A stretch of 64,000 nucleotides of DNA. Origin: Xylophilus sp. GOD-11R (lineage in GTDB: Bacteria; Pseudomonadota; Gammaproteobacteria; Burkholderiales; Burkholderiaceae_C). The stretch is from assembly GCF_033546935.1 (NCBI RefSeq), contig NZ_CP137854.1:2666001-2730000 (forward strand), read 5' to 3'. Position numbers and translations under genes: made by a program. Positions within the stretch are counted from its first letter, which is position 1. Every line of letters begins with the position of its first letter. Under the pieces are notes generated by a model. The model worked only from the letters and a program-made list of their open reading frames with translations. It was not told where the DNA came from and did no database searches. Positions 61,369 to 64,000 of the stretch are shown here, one piece after another.

Positions 61369-61749
61369 ATGACCACGACCACCGAGCCCAGCGAATTTCT
61401 TTTCTCCTACGGCACCCTGCAACTGGAGCCGGTCCAGATCGCCACTTTCGGACGGCGCCTTTCGGGTCGTCTCGACCGCCTGCCCGGCTACATCACCGGC
61501 CTGCTGGAGATCACCGACGCACAGGTGCTGGCCACCAGCGGCAAGACGCATCACCCGATGCTGGTGTCGACCGGCCGGCCGCAGGACGGCGTGGACGGCA
61601 CGGTGTTCGCCGTCACGCCGGCCGAACTGGCCCATGCCGATGCCTACGAAGTGGCCGACTACCGCCGCGACCGGGTACGGCTGGCCTCGGGCACGCTGGC
61701 CTGGGCCTACCTGGACGCGCGCCAGCCCGCGAGCGGGCCGGACATCTGA
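61369..61749 (+). CDS. Gamma-glutamylcyclotransferase-like protein (AIG2 family)
   Basis: 126 residues. It has the FSYGTLQ phosphate-loop motif near the start, a VDGTVFAVTPAELAHADAYE segment with the likely catalytic glutamate in DAYE, and RDRVRLASGTLAWAYLDAR. These match the GGCT/AIG2 fold. It probably releases 5-oxoproline from gamma-glutamyl peptides. GTG 61336 would add 11 residues, but ATG 61369 is closer to the conserved core. The stop is only 2 bases from that of the convergent DctP gene. Confidence 0.85.
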   Translation: MTTTTEPSEFLFSYGTLQLEPVQIATFGRRLSGRLDRLPGYITGLLEITDAQVLATSGKTHHPMLVSTGRPQDGVDGTVFAVTPAELAHADAYEVADYRRDRVRLASGTLAWAYLDARQPASGPDI

Positions 61750-61751
61750 GA

Positions 61752-62834
61752 TCAGGGCAGCTGCACGCCCTGCATGTAGCTGTCGAAACGCGCTTCGGCA
61801 AAGCGCGACCAGAGCAGCTGGTCCTTCTGGAAGGTGCGGTAGTCCGCGTAGATCTTCTTCCAGTCCGGATTGTTCTTGTCGAGGTCGGCATAGACCTCCA
61901 TCGCGGTCTTGAAGGACGCGTCCAGCACGGTCTTGGGGAAGGCCAGCACCTTGGTCTTGGCGCCAACGAGCTGTTTCAGCGCGGTCGGGTTGCGGGCGTC
62001 GTAGCGCGCCTGCATGACGACGTGGGCTTCCGAAGCGGCGCTTTCGACGACCGCCTTGTATTCGGGCGTCAGCGCGTCGTAGGCCTTCTGGTTCACCAGC
62101 AGGTCGAGCTGCAGCGCGCCTTCCCACCAGCCGGGGTAGTAGTAGTACGGCGCCACCTTGTTGAAGCCGAGCTTCTGGTCGTCGTACGGTCCGATCCACT
62201 CGGCCGCATCGATGGTGCCTTTTTCGAGCGACTGGTAGATCTCGCCGCCGGGAATGTTCTGCGGCACGCCGCCCATGCGTTCGATCACCCGGCCTGCGAA
62301 GCCGCCGATGCGGAACTTCAGGCCCTTGATGTCGTCGGGGGTCTTGATTTCCTTGCGGAACCAGCCGCCCATCTGGGCGCCGGTGTTGCCGCAGGGGAAG
62401 TTGACCGCGTTGTACTTGGCATAGAACTCACGGGTGAGCTTGAGGCCGTTGCCCTCGAACATCCATGAGGTGAGCTGGCGCGAGTTCATGCCGAACGGAA
62501 TCGCCGCGCCGATGGCGAAAGCCTCGTTCTTGCCAAAGAAGTAATAACCGGCCGTGTGCGCCGCCTCGATGGAGCCCTGCTGCACGCCGTCGACCACGCC
62601 GAAGGCCGGCATCAGCTCGCCGGCTGCATGCACGCTGACCTGGAACTTGCCGCCGGTCATCTCGCCGACCTTCTTGGCGAAGGTCTCGGCGCCGCCGTAG
62701 ATGGTGTCGAGCGACTTGGGAAAGCTCGAGGCCAGGCGCCACCGCACCGCTGCCTGGGCATGGACCGCCGGGGCCACGCCGGCCGCCAGCACGCCAGCGA
62801 TACCCGCGTTCTTGATGATGAAACGACGATCCAT
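61752..62834 (-). CDS. TRAP transporter substrate-binding protein, DctP family
   Basis: 360 residues. It has a Tat-like signal peptide (MDRRFIIKNAGIAGVLAAG, cleavage probably after HAQA) and then a DctP-type binding protein: WRLASSFPKSLDTIYGGA, GIEAAHTA-like GSIEAAHTAGYYF, and FRIGGFAGRVIERMG with the conserved ligand-binding arginine. VPQNIPGGEIYQSLEKGTIDAAEW follows. The class often binds 2-keto or monocarboxylic acids and may be dimeric. The TRAP membrane genes (dctQ, dctM) are not adjacent. A strong AGGAGG stands before ATG 62834. Confidence 0.92.
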   Translation of the reverse strand: MDRRFIIKNAGIAGVLAAGVAPAVHAQAAVRWRLASSFPKSLDTIYGGAETFAKKVGEMTGGKFQVSVHAAGELMPAFGVVDGVQQGSIEAAHTAGYYFFGKNEAFAIGAAIPFGMNSRQLTSWMFEGNGLKLTREFYAKYNAVNFPCGNTGAQMGGWFRKEIKTPDDIKGLKFRIGGFAGRVIERMGGVPQNIPGGEIYQSLEKGTIDAAEWIGPYDDQKLGFNKVAPYYYYPGWWEGALQLDLLVNQKAYDALTPEYKAVVESAASEAHVVMQARYDARNPTALKQLVGAKTKVLAFPKTVLDASFKTAMEVYADLDKNNPDWKKIYADYRTFQKDQLLWSRFAEARFDSYMQGVQLP

Positions 62835-62959
62835 GAATGCCTCCTGTGTTGGACACGAAATGTGTGGTGCCGGGCGCTCGTGGCGGCGTCTCGGCGGGGC
62901 ATTCTAGGAATGGGTTTTCATGGTCTCCGGAAGGGTTTTCCCAGGTTCGGCGCGTGTCT

Positions 62960-64000
62960 TCAGCTTTCTGCAAGCATGGGCCGGCCGACATAGCGCCGGG
63001 CGATCGAGGCCTCGATGCCGGCGGCGTCCAGCCCGGCCTGCGACAGCAGCCGCACCGGGTCGCCATGCTCGATGAAGGTGTCGGGCAAGCCGAGCTGCAG
63101 CAGCGGCCGCAGCACGCCTTGCGCCTGCAGCGCCTCGGCCACGGCACTGCCGGCGCCGCCCATCACCGCGCCCTCTTCCACCGTCACCAGCGAATGGTGC
63201 GCGGCCGCCACCTGCAGCAGCAGCTCCACGTCGAGCGGCTTGGCCCAACGCATGTTGACCACCGTGGCGTCCAGCCGTTCGGCCGCTTCCAGCGCCGGAT
63301 AGAGCAAGGTGCCGAACGCCAGCACGGCGATGCCGCTGGCGCCCTGCCGACGGATCTCGGCCTTGCCGAAGGGCAAGCCTTCGAGCGACGCCAGCGGCAC
63401 GGTGCCCACGCCCGCGCCGCGCGGATAGCGCACGGCCACCGGGCCGGCGTGCTGGTAGCCGGTGGTGAGCAACTGGCGGCATTCGCGCTCGTCGGCCGGG
63501 CAGGCCACGGCCATGTTGGGAATGCAGCGCAAAAACGCGATGTCGTAGGCGCCTGCGTGCGTGGCGCCGTCGGCACCGACAAGCCCGGCGCGGTCGAGCG
63601 CGAACAGCACCGGCAGGTTCTGCAGTGCCACGTCGTGCACCAGTTGGTCGTAGGCGCGCTGCAGGAAGGTGCTGTAGATGGCCACGACCGGCTTCACGCC
63701 TTCGCAGGCCAGGCCGGCGGCGAAGGTCACCGCGTGCTGCTCGGCGATGCCGACGTCGTAGTAGCGCTCCGGGAAGCGTCGTTCGAACTCGACCAGGCCG
63801 GAGCCTTCGCGCATGGCCGGGGTGATGCCGACCAGCCGGGTGTCCTGGGCGGCCGTGTCGCACAGCCACTGACCGAACACCTGGGTGAAGGTGGGCTTGG
63901 ACGGCGCGGTGGACTTGACCAGCCCCACCGCCGGGTCGAACTTGCCCGGCCCGTGGTAGGCCACCGGGTCGGCCTCGGCCAGCTTGTAGCCCTGACCCTT
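62960..64000 (-). CDS. dxs: 1-deoxy-D-xylulose-5-phosphate synthase, C-terminal part
   Basis: The frame is open to the window edge, so only the last 347 codons are seen. The central domain shows the [20 protein letters not shown] active-site region with the catalytic glutamate, and [18 protein letters not shown]. The transketolase-like C-terminal domain has [10 protein letters not shown] and [13 protein letters not shown]. The enzyme condenses pyruvate and glyceraldehyde 3-phosphate in the MEP route to isoprenoids and thiamine. Thiamine diphosphate binding residues lie outside the window. It is encoded on the minus strand; its start is not visible. Confidence 0.97.
   Translation of the reverse strand, partial: KGQGYKLAEADPVAYHGPGKFDPAVGLVKSTAPSKPTFTQVFGQWLCDTAAQDTRLVGITPAMREGSGLVEFERRFPERYYDVGIAEQHAVTFAAGLACEGVKPVVAIYSTFLQRAYDQLVHDVALQNLPVLFALDRAGLVGADGATHAGAYDIAFLRCIPNMAVACPADERECRQLLTTGYQHAGPVAVRYPRGAGVGTVPLASLEGLPFGKAEIRRQGASGIAVLAFGTLLYPALEAAERLDATVVNMRWAKPLDVELLLQVAAAHHSLVTVEEGAVMGGAGSAVAEALQAQGVLRPLLQLGLPDTFIEHGDPVRLLSQAGLDAAGIEASIARRYVGRPMLAES

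Overview
The window is GC-rich and densely coded. It most resembles a beta-proteobacterium of the order Burkholderiales, probably family Comamonadaceae. The grounds are the gene families present (tripartite tricarboxylate transporter TctA/TctB, DctP-type TRAP binding protein, GluQ/TrmB pair, a PEP-CTERM protein) and protein features judged by eye. No 16S gene is present, so the genus is left open. I saw no insertion sequence, transposase, phage integrase, CRISPR array or rRNA. There is one tRNA gene, tRNA-Gly(CCC).

Left flank (1-17.3 kb): a LysR regulator (5' end outside the window), gluQ, trmB and a diguanylate cyclase on the plus strand; alaS and a zinc alcohol dehydrogenase on the minus strand; then gabD, a TctD/TctE-type two-component system, tctB, tctA and an OprB-like porin on the plus strand. 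An orphan protein with TssB- and TssC-like sheath segments (15.2-16.5 kb) and a PEP-CTERM protein follow. Four rho-independent terminators are visible here.

Centre (17.7-46.4 kb): about 28.7 kb of minus-strand genes form one contractile injection system of the extracellular type (eCIS; Afp/PVC/MAC relatives). Transcription order is: sheath, tube, T4 gp28-like baseplate protein, Pro/Ala-rich protein, DUF4255 (Pvc16-like), AAA+ ATPase, an 88-residue protein, DUF4157 eCIS core protein, tube/adaptor protein, LysM protein, gpD-like hub, gpV-like spike, PAAR-like tip, gp25-like protein, two baseplate J-type proteins, tail protein I, a 1261-residue DUF6519 fibre-like protein and two glycosyltransferase genes. 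Nine of the junctions are 4-bp ATGA/GTGA overlaps, so the genes are probably co-expressed. The unusual parts are at the ends. The fibre-like gene carries a seven-repeat propeller and is followed by a four-module glycosyltransferase fusion. The DUF4157 protein carries a nuclease-like D...ExK motif. No classical tape-measure gene is visible.

Right of the eCIS (46.4-49.6 kb): a gene-poor stretch with two paralogous small proteins of unknown function, a GAF-like protein, a small membrane protein and the tRNA-Gly gene.

Right flank (49.7-64 kb): mostly ordinary accessory metabolism. It holds a molybdopterin oxidoreductase, a divergent MarR/MATE pair with repeated operator-like sites, a UBP zinc finger protein, a PrsW-like protease with a co-encoded partner, yghU-type and GST-type glutathione enzymes, an MDR quinone-oxidoreductase-like protein, an HpaI-type aldolase, a short O-methyltransferase-like protein, a gamma-glutamylcyclotransferase-like protein, a DctP binding protein and the C-terminal part of dxs, which is cut by the window end.
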